In this document: in pieces, positions 1 to 12,640 of the stretch
Layout: every line of letters begins with the position of its first letter
How positions within the stretch are numbered: the stretch's first letter is position 1
Assembly: GCA_008477525.1 (NCBI GenBank)
Contig: SPDT01000004.1
Location: 4,154,001 to 4,218,000 of the forward strand
DNA from: Hypomyces perniciosus
Taxonomy: Eukaryota; Ascomycota; Sordariomycetes; Hypocreales; Hypocreaceae
Direction of reading: 5' to 3'
DNA length: 64,000 bases
The notes under the pieces: model-generated
Databases searched by the model: none
What the model was told of the DNA's origin: nothing
What the model saw: the letters and a program-made list of their open reading frames with translations, nothing else
Translations under genes and position numbers: made by a program

Positions 1-2040
1 AGTGTCTCATTTTCAATTCGAGACCCTGTGGCCAGGCAACGGTAACCATCATCCTCTGAAGGTCAATGGCGTCATTGAACTGGCCACCACCATGGGTGCC
101 TGTGTGTCGGGCGAAGCGGAAGTCGGCATACTCGCGTTTGTTGTACTCATCGGTTACCCAAGCTTGCTCTTTTCCGTCAAGATACGTCAAAACGCCTGGT
201 TCGCAGATGTCGGCTAGGGCAGACTTTTCAATCAGGCGCACAGCTTCCTGTGCTATCGCCACACTTTGTGCTTGGTCGATAGTGTCTTGCTGAACCTCCA
301 GCGCGGCAGCTTTGATGGCCGTCTGTACCTCTGTAGCTGGCTCAGTTGGCTCCTCTTTGGCGGCCTCTTTTGCGATGGAAAAGCCAGTCAAGAGGGAAAC
401 AATATCAGTAGCTGACATAGCAGTAGAGCCATTGGCTGCCGCATCCTCTTTGGGAACCTGAGTCACGCGTATAAGAAAGGGAGATTCACTCTTGCAACAT
501 TGCAACTCACAGGCAGACGAGTAGCCCACACTTCGGGGGACTGGATGTCTATCTTCGGGGCTTTAGACGGATCATTGTTCCTAAAGCAGGACCTTGAGTA
601 CCAGTGTCAAATACATCTGTATCAACTTTAAATGAACTCACAGTGAATCGATAAGGTCCATAATCTTTCTCATCTCCAACTTAATCAGCTTGCGCTCTTT
701 GACCAGCGCTTCAACACTGAGATTCACAGGCTTCAAGTTCCTGTAGGGACTGAGCTTGTATGCCGCCGGGTTGGCCATAACGGCCTGCAGTCGCCCGAGG
801 TTGCTCTTGTACTCCATGTAGTTGTCTAGTAGGTCGGACGTGTACTGTTGGACGGCAGAGAAGTTGGGCACCTTGATGTCAAGCTTGTAGGCCCATTCTA
901 CAAAGCTGCGGTTGTTGTCGTACCGCGTGAGGATCGCCCAGGTGCGTTGGGGACAAGTGGCGACCCTGGAGGGGAATGCAGCAGCAGCCTTGATGAGACT
1001 TTCCAGCGTCCACTCTTCCTCATCTAGGTACAGCCATAGTCAGAATGCATATATAGCTAAAATGGGTATTATGAAGTATTGAATGCATACCTGGTTTGAT
1101 CTGACCTCCTCCCGACCAGCTGACAGTAATTGTCGTTTCTGTCTCCTTCAAAGCAGACTCAAAGGTAGACATGCCAGATCCCTCACTGAGAGTAAAGTCA
1201 CCCTTGGATGAGCCGTTCATTTGTCCCTTTAATCTAAAGTACGCTCCTTTGTTAAACCGATTCCTCCTGGTGAGTTTAGTTGCAGATCATCATTACTTAC
1301 ACAGCCTCAACTTCGCTCTTCTTGGAGACGTCCAAGACTTTGACTGAGACAATGCCGTGTAGGTCGCCTCCTTCCATGAACCCTACAATCTTCAGAGTCA
1401 ATAAATCTTCCAGTTGAAACAATGGCGGGCCTGCACTTTAATTACCGGAAACATAGCAGTCGCCGTATGTCTCAAAGAATCGCTTGTTGTCCATCACAAC
1501 ATCCTTCAATGGGTTGCTGCTCACACGTGCGTCAGCTATCGGCAAACGAATTGGTGTAGTTTTGTGAAGTAAATCTCAAAGACTTACAATCCTGGGTCAT
1601 TAATAGTCGTGGTCGTTTCTAGCCAAGCTACTGTCAGATCTTCACACCCACTAGCCTTTCAATCGGAGCTTTTAAGACTGAAGAGTGAACCCACGGTTAA
1701 TGACCCGAACAGATATGACAGCATTCATGTCGCTCGCCGCAAACTTGGCCTCATCCACTGTCAGCGAGTTCCCAGACACTTCTACTGTTCCTGTCTTGAT
1801 CGATGACGCCGCGCTGATGTTCATGCTGCGCACCACATCCGAGATCTTCTCGACGAAGCGCGAGCTGTATGAGACGATCTGCGAGACGTTGCCCGGACCG
1901 CCCACCCGCGTAGCCTGTGTCTTAAGCGACGACTTGGGGATGTCGACGGCGCCATTGATGCAGGGAATCTGGAGGAACGAGTTGAAGCCCTGGCCGAGCT
2001 GGATGGAGTCGTTGTACGGGGCGAGGAGGAGGACGACCAT
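1..2040 (-). CDS. MACPF-like fungal protein (partial, runs off left edge)
   Basis: This multi-exon gene reads leftward from ATG 2040 and continues past position 1. At least seven introns can be placed; three have clear borders at 1024-1090, 581-641 and 458-510. The first exon (about 2040-1690) begins MVVLLLAPYND. Split across an intron near 1390-1500 is the motif YGDCYVSGFMEGG. It has exactly the spacing of the MACPF/CDC signature (aromatic-G-T/S-H-aromatic, six residues, GG), but D-C replaces T/S-H. Farther on come ITVSWSGGG and a helical region at 638-1020. The family is one I know only as a conserved fungal protein. The MACPF relationship is inferred from motif spacing and from the divergent neighbour, which is a clearer MACPF protein. 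No signal peptide is obvious. An upstream in-frame ATG at 2136 is possible but adds an uncharged, low-complexity leader. The exon model is good; the function is uncertain. Confidence 0.7.
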
Positions 2041-2799
2041 GGTGGTCTGTAATGGCAGAATAGAATGAAAAAAAAATTTGACCACAGTCTTAACGAACTT
2101 GGAGATGAAAACCCGAGGCACAATTCTCAAAGTCATGGACGGTCATTGGGGATTTGAGGTGCTGACATCTTCAACTGTAAGCGCTTCGTGCCTCCACATC
2201 ACCAACTCGGCTCTTTTTCACTCCCTGTCAGGTCTCGCTCCTTCGCCACACGCTGAACCCTGGCCACCAAGTGCCCTATCACACAACTACTAATATATTG
2301 GCTGTCGTCTGTCAGGGCAGCCACGGTGAGGCGCCATAAACTGAGACTATTTGCGGGTACACCCAGGGCCGGACCTTTCGCCCGTTTAAGATCGGACGCT
2401 TCGGAGGAATCACCGCGTGGCATATGTCCCAAAGCGGGTAGTATTGACTGTAGGGGCCTGTTCTAGAATCTATTCAGCTCTCCACCTGTATCCAAAGTGG
2501 GACTGAATATGGCGAGCTGGACCACCATGACGGCCAATATTGCCATTTATCACATTTTGCCGCGGTGAGATGGAATGGAGTCTGCTTCTTCACCGTGTGA
2601 TTGATGACATGCATCGAATTGCCAAAGTCAGAAAGATGTGGACAAAGCAGCCATTACAATTGCGACACTGTCCACCTCTTCGTACAAATCTATTCTAGGA
2701 GCCTGTTCCTTGGGCTTCTCTCTAATATTGAACAGACAAGCGCAAATTCGAATAAGTCTACTCCGTACCCTCTCCAGCTTATATGCACATCCCATCACC
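2041..2799. promoter_or_regulatory. Shared intergenic region of the divergent MACPF-like pair
   Basis: About 760 bp separate the two divergent starts. No coding signal is convincing on either strand. A copy of the recurrent 9-mer TACTCCGTA lies at 2759-2767, about 40 bp upstream of the rightward ATG. The rest shows no repeat or recognised operator. A shared promoter is inferred from the head-to-head arrangement only. Confidence 0.4.
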
Positions 2800-5700
2800 A
2801 TGTTGCAGCAGTTCAGCCCAAGACCAGCTCCCACAAGTACTACAGACATGAGCCCATCTCCATCATCTGCGCCTCTACAAGAGCCTGATAAACAAGTAGT
2901 CGAAGCACCCCAACCGAATGGTTCCAGCAAAGCAAGAAACAAAACCAGTTCCTCATCCGCCAGTGGTTCGACAACCAGCTTCGTCAAAATCTTCAGCCTC
3001 GCCTTGGCCGATGAGCTCGACGAAGATGGTGACCCTCAATTCACTGAGATTCCCATTACAAGCATCAAATTCACCATGCATGTCTCTCTGTGAAACCCTC
3101 GTGAGCGCTGGGTTATTAATCGTCAGTGGAATGCAGAAAGAGCGGATTTGCCTTCCGCACCGAGACCAAGCTCCAAGATGTCCGCGTCAAATTGGAGAGA
3201 ATTATTCGCAGGTAAAATGAGAATTTAAGCTGTAAAGAGTGCTGTGATAAGTGCTGACGCGCATTGTGTCATAGGGGACAGACTTTCAAGTTCTGCGTCG
3301 ATGACTGCTCAGTGGTGCCTGAGGACATTTCCCTCGAGGCATATTCTCGGATGCTCCGAAACAACAATACAAGAACCGATGTGTGTAAAATAGGGCGGCA
3401 ACTTTCATTCAGTTGAGGGCGGTTGCTAACGATGTACACAGGGGGACCTGTTACGTGTATACATTGCCTCGACAAAGGAGCCAGCACCGAGCCAGTCGTC
3501 TACCCTCTTGAAAGCGCCCTATGTCCTCAAATTCATCCAGATGGGCAGCTCATCTGAAGGGGCGCTAAACACGGGATCACTGCACTCGTCCGCCTTTAAT
3601 GGTCATGATCCGTCTGCGATGCCTCTGGGGGAGCTGCGAAGGCTGATTGGGAAGATGTGAGAGCCCCAGAAACTGACCACAGCACTATGATCCCATTGAG
3701 ATTCGAGGCTAATGTGGAGGAATGGTAATCAGGTCGAGTGATTCCCAGATGCATAGCTTCTGTGTACTTGATGGCTCAGCGGCTGGAGACGAGCTATCTC
3801 TCCGACAGTACCTAGACCTAGATGTAAGTTGATGTCTTCACATAGTGACATAGGCTCGTCACGTTTTCTAACAATTATTTTCAGAAAGAAGCCGTGCATG
3901 AAACAGATGGAACTCCCTCCGTCATCATTCGATACAGGAAAACAGAAGCCAAAGTCTCCGCCGCGGCATCCAAGTTCCATGGCGCGAGCTCCGAGGTCCG
4001 CGCCGCCATGGAGCGTATGAGACCTGATTTGAGCTTCCAGGTTTGTAGAAAGATTTCGAGCGAAAGCACCCAGAGACGGGAAAGGAAGATATTAATCCGC
4101 TGCTATAGGACCGCTCAGCAGAGGAACTACACATGGACATCAGCAGCTTCAAAGTCCGCGAGGAGCTAGACCCGTCTCATTTCGCCGCCCGCGATGCCAG
4201 TCCAAGAAAGTGAGAAGTCCTTTCCCCCAATTTCTGTTTGTATTTCTTCGAAAACTCCCTTACCTTTCTGTAGTAGATTCACCAGTCAAATGGACGAGGC
4301 AGATTGGGACGCCGTCCTCCGAAATTGCTCTCTCCTCTATGGCTGGAAGATCAACAAGAAAACCAACTCGATTGAGCGGGCGACAACACCAGCCTTTCGC
4401 CTTCGTGCTAATCCAATCGTCCCAACTCATGTAATACCTGTATTCGTACCCGAAATTGAAGCACAGCCTTCAACGCCATTGGGTTCTGCTTCGTCTGATG
4501 CTCCACCTTCATACACTGCCACCGAAACCAACCCAGAAGCCGGACCTACGGATACTTCTCTGGGAGAGAAGGCCGTCAAGCCTCTCACCGCAGAAGACGT
4601 CCATGTCCCGATCCCCACCAAGCTCGGAGCCATCCCGTCGTACGTCATCAGCGACCAGTCCAAGATTGAGATTGTCACGGTGAGCAGCGAGTTTCAAGAA
4701 TGCATGGCCAAGAACCACTTCAGCGCGTCGTCGATCGAAGCCTCAGTGTATGTCAGCCTTTTTTCCTTCCATTCCTTTTTGTCCTTTCGAACCAGGATAG
4801 CTAATGCTGCGAGGGAGTTGTGTAGATCTGGAGGCTACGCTGGATATTCTGCCGGCGTGACGGGAGGCGTTGCGGCTGAATCATCGTCCGGTGGTAGCGG
4901 TTCCAAAAAGAACTACTCGAAGAGGATTATTGCAAGATACATGGTGAGTGGTCCCCAGGCTGTACACTTACAAGTAAACCGTCGCACTGATCCTCCTGTT
5001 TGTTCTACAGTTCCCTCGTGTGACGGTCTACCTCCGGCCTGAAGACCTCGAGCCAACACAAGAACTCCGCGACGCCCTCGAGAAAGTGAAGAAGGATAAG
5101 AATGTAAGGGAAACGCGTTCCTTATAATTTTACCTTGAAAATTCTCGCAAATTCGTTCACTGACACAGTCCTTCAGATCAACGATCTGCGGAAGCTCTAC
5201 TCCACATTTGGTCAGCTCTTCTCCCACGCTGCCACTCTCGGCGGCTGCCTGCAGACCACCAAGATCGTGGAAGGCACTGAAGAGGCACAGCAGACAAAAG
5301 AGAAGGAAAAGTTCAAAGCGCAAGTTGGAGTCGCCGTCTCGACAGTAAGTCCATAAGCCCCCCGGTTCCTAACTTATAACACAATCGTGTCCCTAACACA
5401 ACGGCGAAACAGCCCTCTGGAGCGAGCGGTAGCGCAAAAGGCTCCCATGAGAACCAAGACTCCAGCGAAGCCTCCGTGAAAAATACACAGACCAGCGAGG
5501 CCATGGCGTTCGAAGCCACTGGCGGAAACACCATCCTCGCCGCAGAGTACGTCTCATCGTCTTCCTCCACACAAAAGCGTCTTTATAGACATTGATCTTC
5601 TTTTGGCAGCCCCCCCTCCTGGTCCGGCTCCGTCACCGAGTTCCAAAACTGGCGTGTCATCGATCAGACCGAACTCACCCCCCTCGTCGACGCCATTTCT

Positions 5701-7228
5701 CAGATGAAGGGCTTCGAGATGGCCCGCAAGTGGTTCTTCAGTGCGGTACCCAAGCTGAGCCAGTACATCGTCATACCCGAATCGAGGGTCATGCATGTAA
5801 GGCTCAAGATCGCGTCGCAGTGCGAGAGCTTCGATAGAGTGACAGGGAGAAAGGTATACACATTACCATATCTGCAGCCCTTATGTATTGACGGTGATGT
5901 TAATTCGTGAGATCCATATATGAATAGGAGCAAGCGTACCTTGGTTTCAACCCTCAGAAGCCTCCCAAACCTGTCCGCAGTAGCATTCGGTACAGTCTCC
6001 CACAGATACTTGCGCAACCACCCGTCATCACCATGGGCCCTTGGGGACCTATCTGCGACATGACGTCGATTACGACCCAGGAGGTCATCACCAGCTTTGA
6101 TGCCATGTTCGAACCGCACAGGTAAGAACCCTGTCTCTCATCCACCCCTCTGCCATACTCAACTCAGCACTAATGGACGGAAACAGCACACAAGCGCCAG
6201 TGTTAATGTTTCCAAGAGGCAAAGAAGTCGGTGAGTAGTTCCTACTCCTTCTAACATATGTCAACGCTCATTCTCACACATTCAGGTACCACACTCGATC
6301 CAAAACTCAAGCAGACATCATGGAGACTTGAAGTTGCTCAGGGTCACGCCGTATGCCATCTCTCAACCATTTAAGTTTCCCAATCATTCAACCCAAGTTC
6401 TAACCCATATTCAGCTCGGCCCTGATACCCTCGTCTGCATCAAGTCCTCCGCCTCAGTCAACTCGAACACACCCAACGTCCCCGATCTCGCCCTCTCCGT
6501 CTACCGCAACGCCCAGGGCGTCTTCCTCCCCGCCATCACTAGCAGCGATGAGCCCTGCTACTGGCGCTTCAAGCCCGTCACTCACAGCCCGTCTGCGGGG
6601 GACCGCTACCGCCATGGCGACACGGTCCGCCTCACCTGGTCCTTCGCCGACCAGGCGGGTGGCTTCCGCGACTTTTACGGTGATACGTACGGACGGCGCG
6701 CCTTTGGCCGTCCGCCCGAGTGCTCTAGCGATGTGCTGAACCTGAAGATGCCCTTTCCGCGATTCGAAGATACTAAAGAGGATGATATCTCGCTCATGAT
6801 GAGCCCGGCAATGACATCGGATGCGATTATCCAGACGATACAGATCAGGTCATTGGACGGAGAAAAAGGAGTACAGGAGCGCAATTATAACCTCCACGAC
6901 CTGACTTTCCGACTAGACCCTATTGGTAGGTTGCTTCCTCTTCCATCATCCCAATCTTTATCACAGCCATTTAATGCGTTGGCTTCTTATAGGCAACGGA
7001 GGACAAGGTGATGCCGGTGATTTTATGAACGTCATCACGGAGGCACACACCGAAATCAGCATCTTCAACACGCTGTTTGTTGACAAGCAACGTTTTGAGA
7101 GTCCAATGCAGAAGCTGCTCAGCGAGGGCACCCCCGAGTCCATGGTTGCCGGCGTGATACTTGGTCCCCTCGCGAAACCAGTGGGTGCAATTGCAAGTGT
7201 TATAGGAGGGATTTTTGGCCTGTTCTGA
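2800..7228 (+). CDS. MACPF-domain protein, many introns
   Basis: This is a long gene with at least ten short introns. Exons can be followed from ATG 2800 (or ATG 2848, which begins MSPSPSSAPL) to the TGA at 7226-7228. Order: an acidic, Ser/Pro-rich N-terminus (2800-3080); a small conserved N-terminal region (about 3130-3900, including GFAFRTETKLQDV); a glycine/serine-rich stretch (about 4830-4920); the MACPF signature LYSTFGQLFSHAATLGG (about 5194-5250), with F-G-x-x-F, six residues, GG; a helical segment with WSGSVTEFQNWRVI (about 5610-5660); and a long C-terminal region, probably beta-rich (about 5930-7228), with VRLTWSFADQAGGFRDF. MACPF proteins assemble into membrane pores, but fungal members are mostly uncharacterised and some have no lytic activity. 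The C-terminal tail LAKPVGAIASVIGGIFGLF is hydrophobic. No N-terminal signal peptide is visible. Exon borders are approximate; the domain call is fairly firm. Confidence 0.8.
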
Positions 7229-8931
7229 AAAGGGATGTGATGGCGACTATGAAGCAGCCCTATAGAACCACATCATAGCTTTAGTGAGGTGTAACAAATC
7301 GGACACCAACGGATCTCGGGTGAAGTGTGTTCATTCCAGCAGCCAGAAACACATTTCGGTCTACGTACTCTTCGGAAGACATAGTCATCGCAAGATTGCA
7401 CTGTTCGAAGGCGGATATTTGGTGGGCAAGCGCGACGGTATAGATATTGTTTGAGTGCCAATCTTTAGATATACTACCGTTATTAAGATATTGTTAAACT
7501 TGAGGGCACTGATTCCAAGTCAATGGATACCTCACTAAATTCCCGTTGCAAGACAAGAATGGATGACTCTAATAGCGGCTTGATGGCCGACAGTCCCAGT
7601 CCTTCGGCGATTACCCACTCTATTGACACGGAGACAGATGACTCTGCCTTCCATCACATCATCGGTGGGTTTGGGTACTACAAACTGCTATAGTGTCCTG
7701 ATCACTACCCTACGAAGACACCTGAGGTTAACTTCTTACTTTATGTTTACAAGACTCAGGTTTATCGCAAATATGAACGTGCAAGGAATTAAAAGTTCTT
7801 TAACTTGTTTTCTATTATTGGTTATAGATATTTTATTGGCTCTTTTAAGTTGTAGTATTTTACTAAATACTATATTATCTCCCGACTTTAAATACTTAAC
7901 TGCTTTTGAAATATTATTATTATCCATTGAAAACTCCCTTTAATAAGTTTTCTTTTATTTTTGATCGCGTTATAGTATTATTTAATAGTACCTTTTACTA
8001 TATCTTTTAGATTTAATTTCCTTTTCTTTATATATCTGTTTAATTAAGCGCGGTTCTTTTAGTATATATATATCCTATTTTGTCGAGGAGGAAATGACAC
8101 GCCTAAACACACATACATACACCTACAGAACGATGGGTATAGAGCGCGGGAACCGCGCTCCTGACAGAACCACGAAGCGGCAATTGGATAACGTAAGGGC
8201 CTAAAAGAGACTGCAGATTATTTGATCAGAAAACGTAACTAGGTTATGACGGTAGTGAATAGATGCTATATTACCAATAGCGTCCTGGGTGTTGGATATG
8301 TGTTGGGCTGACATATCCCGCGACGGTCGGGTGTGCAAAAGACGTTCAATGCCATCCTTAGAGGACATCGCTAGTGCAGAGAGAGATTTCAACCTGTAGC
8401 TTTAGCGGCGTATAGAGGAATTCCTCTTATCTCTTCCGAGGAATACAAAGCATTCCAAATGCAACACGTGATGCGTGGCGTCGTGTATAGATAGTTAGAC
8501 TGGCACGGACACCCAATCAAAGCTGAGGAAAACCTCGTCAAGATTTAATACTAGCCGTGCCACAAAAGGCAGAGGGGTATGGGATGACTGTAGAATGATA
8601 TCGGCTGGGAAACATATTGCTTATTCCTTACAAAGGTACTCGGTAGCCGTGGACTATTAGTACCAAGACTCTGCATACTTGGCTCAAGCATCGATTAAAG
8701 AGCTATTTAATATGCGCCAGCGCGCCAGTACGCCAGCGCTTTATACTTAAACGCCAAGATCCTGGCCCTCCATTCTAACTCCCTGGAACGATATATATCA
8801 CGATAGTTCAAATTGCTCGCGAACCGCCTATGACGCGCGTCTAGAGTATAGGCCCTCGTTAGAAAGAAAGACTATATTAACTGGCTGGACTCTCCGCTTC
8901 TCCGCTATAACAGTTTTGCCATTCAAGCATC
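7229..8931. other. Intergenic region with an AT-rich mutated tract
   Basis: No supportable gene. Positions 7720-8090 are TA-rich like the large RIP-mutated block farther right, so they may be a small old repeat remnant. Positions 8090-8190 resemble 44650-44745 (listed separately). The stretch 8700-8760 contains several GCGCCAG / CGCCAGCG repeats upstream of the next gene, and 8890-8925 is pyrimidine-rich, as is common just before fungal start codons. Confidence 0.5.
8090..8190. repeat. Dispersed repeat, left copy (pairs with 44650-44745)
   Basis: The core TATAGAGCGCGG followed by AAC(C/T)GCGCT and a run ending near GGATAAC matches the right-hand copy in the same orientation. The right copy shows many C-to-T and G-to-A changes relative to this one, so it has been RIP-mutated and this copy has largely escaped. 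The element type is unknown. Confidence 0.5.
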
Positions 8932-11447
8932 ATGTCCCTGGACGGCAATAGGCACCATGCTCGCAGTACCGCTGTATTCATCGGCGTGACAGTGGCATTT
9001 ATATTCGCCACAGTCTTTGTCTTCGCGAGGATTATAAGCCGCTTCTACATCCTCAAACATCGGAAATGGGATGACTTTAGTATTATACTAGCATGGGTAC
9101 GTGAGTCCGCCTCCCCTTAGTCTAAATTAAAGACTAATAATACATTTACTACCAGATCCTCGCCTTTGGCATGGCCTTCACTATTGACTTCAGCACCTTT
9201 AAGGGTCTAGGGCGCCAGGACAGCGCTATACCAGCTGCCTGGGTTACACCGCTGCTGGCAAGCGAATACGCGGCTTTCATTCTATATAGCCCGGCGTTAA
9301 TGGCCACCAAGACCTCCATCCTTATCTTATACCTCAGGATATCCAAGAACACGCGGTTGTTCCTGTACTGGGCATCCTATATAACCCTCATAGTCGTCAA
9401 CATTGCTGGCGTTGTCCTCACCTTCATCACAATCACCCAATGCCGTCCTGTGCGGGCGGCGTACACTCCTGATATTAAAGAAGCGCAATGCATCTCGATC
9501 GAGACAATCTACCTTGTCTCTGCGCCTGTAAACATTGCCACGGACCTGGCTATACTGATCCTCCCTATCCCGGTACTAACGGCCATGAATCTGCCGTGGC
9601 GGCAGAAGTCCATTTTGGTCCTGACATTCCTGCTAGGAGCCTTTATCACTGTTATAGATGTTGTGCGCATCTACTACCTACAGTTAGGGGCCGCGAACGT
9701 CAACACACCATCTACAGCCAATGCGACCACGAGTCTGCTGTTCTCCTATAATGTGAGCTGGGCATTACTGTGGTCCGCAATACAGGTTAATATAGGCATT
9801 ATCTGCGCTTGCATCCCTGTTATGCGGCCATTGATCACGCATGTGTTCCTGGGAAGGATGTTCCATCATACACATCACAACAGTGTTACGAGAGCACCGC
9901 TGCCTGGCCTATTGCTATCAACCGTCTTGCATTCACACAATTCTGAAGAGTATCGACAGCAAGCAGTGGTAGATATGGAGTTGGTCAGCGCGATCCCGCA
10001 GGTGGGGAATGAAGGTCAGCAGATCCGAATGATGCGCCAGACCCAGACATTGGATGAGAATCCCAGGATGATGGCCGCGGAGTTGAGACCAAACTCCTCC
10101 CAGTTCACTGAACATCTCGTCGGTTCGACATTTAACAGGGCGACAGGGCCGAAGTGCATGCTCAACATGCGGGACTCTGAATCCGTTAAGTACTGCATTA
10201 TGGTCACCATTATCTACTCGGTCTGGGGATTCGCCTTCGCCCTGCTTATTATCCTCAATGGCCAGATCGCAATCGCGGGTCATCCAACCCCGGTCCAAAG
10301 CCTGGGCATAATATGCGCCAGTTTCGGGGGCCGTATTGTCGGCCCTCTCCTCCTCGGCATATGGATCCTGTGGGGCGTCGGATTCAAAGCGACCTTTGTG
10401 ACAGGCTTGGGGATACATTGCATTGGAACGCTTATGTTCTGGCCTTCCGGATATCTGAGGTCTTATCCCGGCTTTATTGTCTCTAACTTTGTCGTTGGGT
10501 TCGGTTTTGCCCTGGTTATAACGGCAACGTATGGTTTTCTGACCCTCTGTGGACCACCCCACCACGCCGAATTCCGGGTCTGTCTATCAAACGGCATACA
10601 GGCGTTCGCGACGGTCTTGGGGGAGCTGCTCACGCAGAAACTCGCAAACGTGGTCCAGACTGGAAGTTTGATCGCTGTGCAGTGGACCTACCTTGCTATT
10701 GCTATCTCAACTGTTTTCCTTGCGCTCGGTTTCTACTATATACCACTACCAGAAGCCACGGATTCAGACCTGCAGATCCAAGCCGAGCAACAAAGGAGAA
10801 CCCTTCTCGTGACATCCTTTGGCGGATTCCCAGTTATTTTCATCACTCTGGCCATGGCAGTCCTGTGCATGATTCTTACCAATGGCGCATGGGCATGGCT
10901 TGCGTCATCCTTCGATAGCCTGATCTCCAGCGTCGCTCGCACCACCTCTTCCCACCCAGCTTTATCGTCAGCCAACTATTATATGGTGGCTAACTCCATT
11001 TACGCAGTGAGTTCGTGTATTTTTGCCGCTCTTTGTCTTTTTGTGCCCTCGCACGTCCTCATGCTCCTCGCATACACAGGCTCTATTATATTTACCGCAT
11101 TGACTATGGGCCTCGACTTGCCATCGGTCAATAGCACGCTTGCTATAAGGCTGGTCATCCCCTTCTTCCTATCACCTATATTTCCTTTGCTTTTTGCTAT
11201 CGGAGTGCGCGGCCTGGGCCGGTGGACCAAGCCTGCTGTCTGCCTACTTACCTCTGCGTCTGGCGTAGGCGCCTGCATTTTCCTATTTGTTGGGTTGGCC
11301 GTGCAGCAGGCCCACACAGTCCGATACTCATTGTGTGTGGTGGTCGCTTTGTTCGCCTTAGCAACCCTTTTCCCGCTCTACCTCATCCTGTTCCCTGCAG
11401 CGCGAAACCAGTTTAAGTTGGCTTTGATCCCACCCACAACGCTATAG
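8932..11447 (+). CDS. Fusion of fungal rhodopsin-like (PTH11-type) 7TM domain and MFS transporter
   Basis: There are two exons: 8932-9096 and 9156-11447 (intron 59 nt, GT...AG, with an ACTAAT branch-like site). They encode 818 residues. Residues 1 to about 300 form a seven-helix domain of the fungal rhodopsin-like/PTH11 type. Landmarks are RKWDDFSIILAW, KTSILILYLRI, TQCRPV, DLAILILPIPVLTAMNLP and a following FLLGAFITVIDVVRI. A soluble linker of about 70 residues follows. From about residue 370 (YCIMVTIIYSVWGFAFALL) to the end there are about 12 further hydrophobic segments, resembling the fucose-permease (FHS) branch of the major facilitator superfamily. The MFS half is in the same exon as most of the 7TM half, so the fusion does not depend on intron prediction. 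PTH11-type proteins are receptor-like and MFS-FHS proteins carry sugars with protons; a sensor-transporter role is inferred. The gene ends about 1 kb before the retrotransposon nest. Confidence 0.85.
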
Positions 11448-12468
11448 TAGCGCTGTCGCAGCCACAAGTAGTAGGAAAATATTTTTATTAAGCATTACAG
11501 CGGAGTAGATGCATTATGAAAATAAAGGGAATACATTGCTATTTTAAGCTAATAATACTATGGATGTAACCTATATATAGGAAGGCGCAGGCTAGAGGAT
11601 ATATATGTTTAACTATTTTATTTTGCCTAAAGGCGCTTAGCTTATAAAGTACTAATACGCTAGCTATATCCAGTTTATTTATTTCCAGTATATTAATATT
11701 TCTAACTAAGTGTCCTTTAACATTCAATAAAAGCTTTATTTTTATTGCCTTTATAATCTTTAATATAAGAATTATTTTTGTTTATATTAAAATATACAAA
11801 GAAAATATAAAAGAAATAATAACTTTGTATTTAAAAATTAAGATTAATATGAAAAACTATTATGAAAGAGCAATTATTGTTTTCCCTTTAAATAAATAAA
11901 TATAACCTTTTGTCTTTAATTAAAAATTCTTTACTTTAATAGAATTTACTATGACTGCAATTATATTAAAAGAATATATCCTTTTTATATTTAAAATTCT
12001 TTTTTTAAAAAGTAAATATTTAAATTAAATAATATTAATTGATAAAAGAAAAAATATTGTTTTATTAAAAGACTATTTAATTAAAATACTTATAATTTAT
12101 ATTAATTTAAAATAATTAAATAAATTATCCTTTTTTACTAGTATATTAAATATAACTTTTTTAATACTTTAATTTAAAAGGTGATTTAATTATATATGAA
12201 ATTAAACTTTAATACCTTTTATATTTAATATATTAAAACCCAAAAAAAGATTTAGTTTTTTAAAATAAAACAAAAAATAACTCTTTTAAAAACTTTTTTA
12301 TTTCAACCTTCAAGAATATTTAAAAAAAAACATTTAAAATTATTTATAAAAATAAAAGAATAAAAAATGATTTAAATCGTTATAAAAAATAATCTTAATT
12401 AAAAAGAAATTTAAAAAAAGTTTATATAATACTATAAATAATAGAATAAAGAATACTTAAAGTTATAT
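11448..12468. other. AT-rich flank of the transposon nest
   Basis: Strongly TA-rich with no coding potential. It is the pre-insertion sequence to the left of element A, itself apparently RIP-mutated. I see no clear LTR or TIR in it. Confidence 0.5.
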
Positions 12469-12640
12469 TGTCACGGCACCGACTATAACGCGATATTGAC
12501 GCCCTATTACGTAAGCTCCGGTTATATAACTAGGCCTTAACGCGTTCCTAGCTATAACTTTCTATAAAGCCTTAGGGCTTTCTTGCTCTCTATAGTATAA
12601 TAATAATATTTGCCTTAACTTGCCTTTCTATACTATAATA
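12469..12640 (+). repeat. 5' LTR of element A
   Basis: 172 bp, colinear with 44308-44479. The core from AACGCGTTCCTAGCTATA to the TTGCTCTC stretch is nearly identical in both. Differences are mainly C/T and G/A. The sequence after it, GTTTATACTATCC, sits in the primer-binding-site position and resembles the same site in element C. Confidence 0.9.

Noticed and set aside
2628..2987. Open frames on the - strand opposite the start of the MACPF gene
   Set aside because: They overlap the acidic, Ser-rich first exon of the + strand gene and show no independent evidence.
9933..10565. 210-codon open frame on the - strand
   Set aside because: Entirely antisense to the rhodopsin-MFS gene, rich in charged residues with no family pattern. 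It is a shadow of the real frame.
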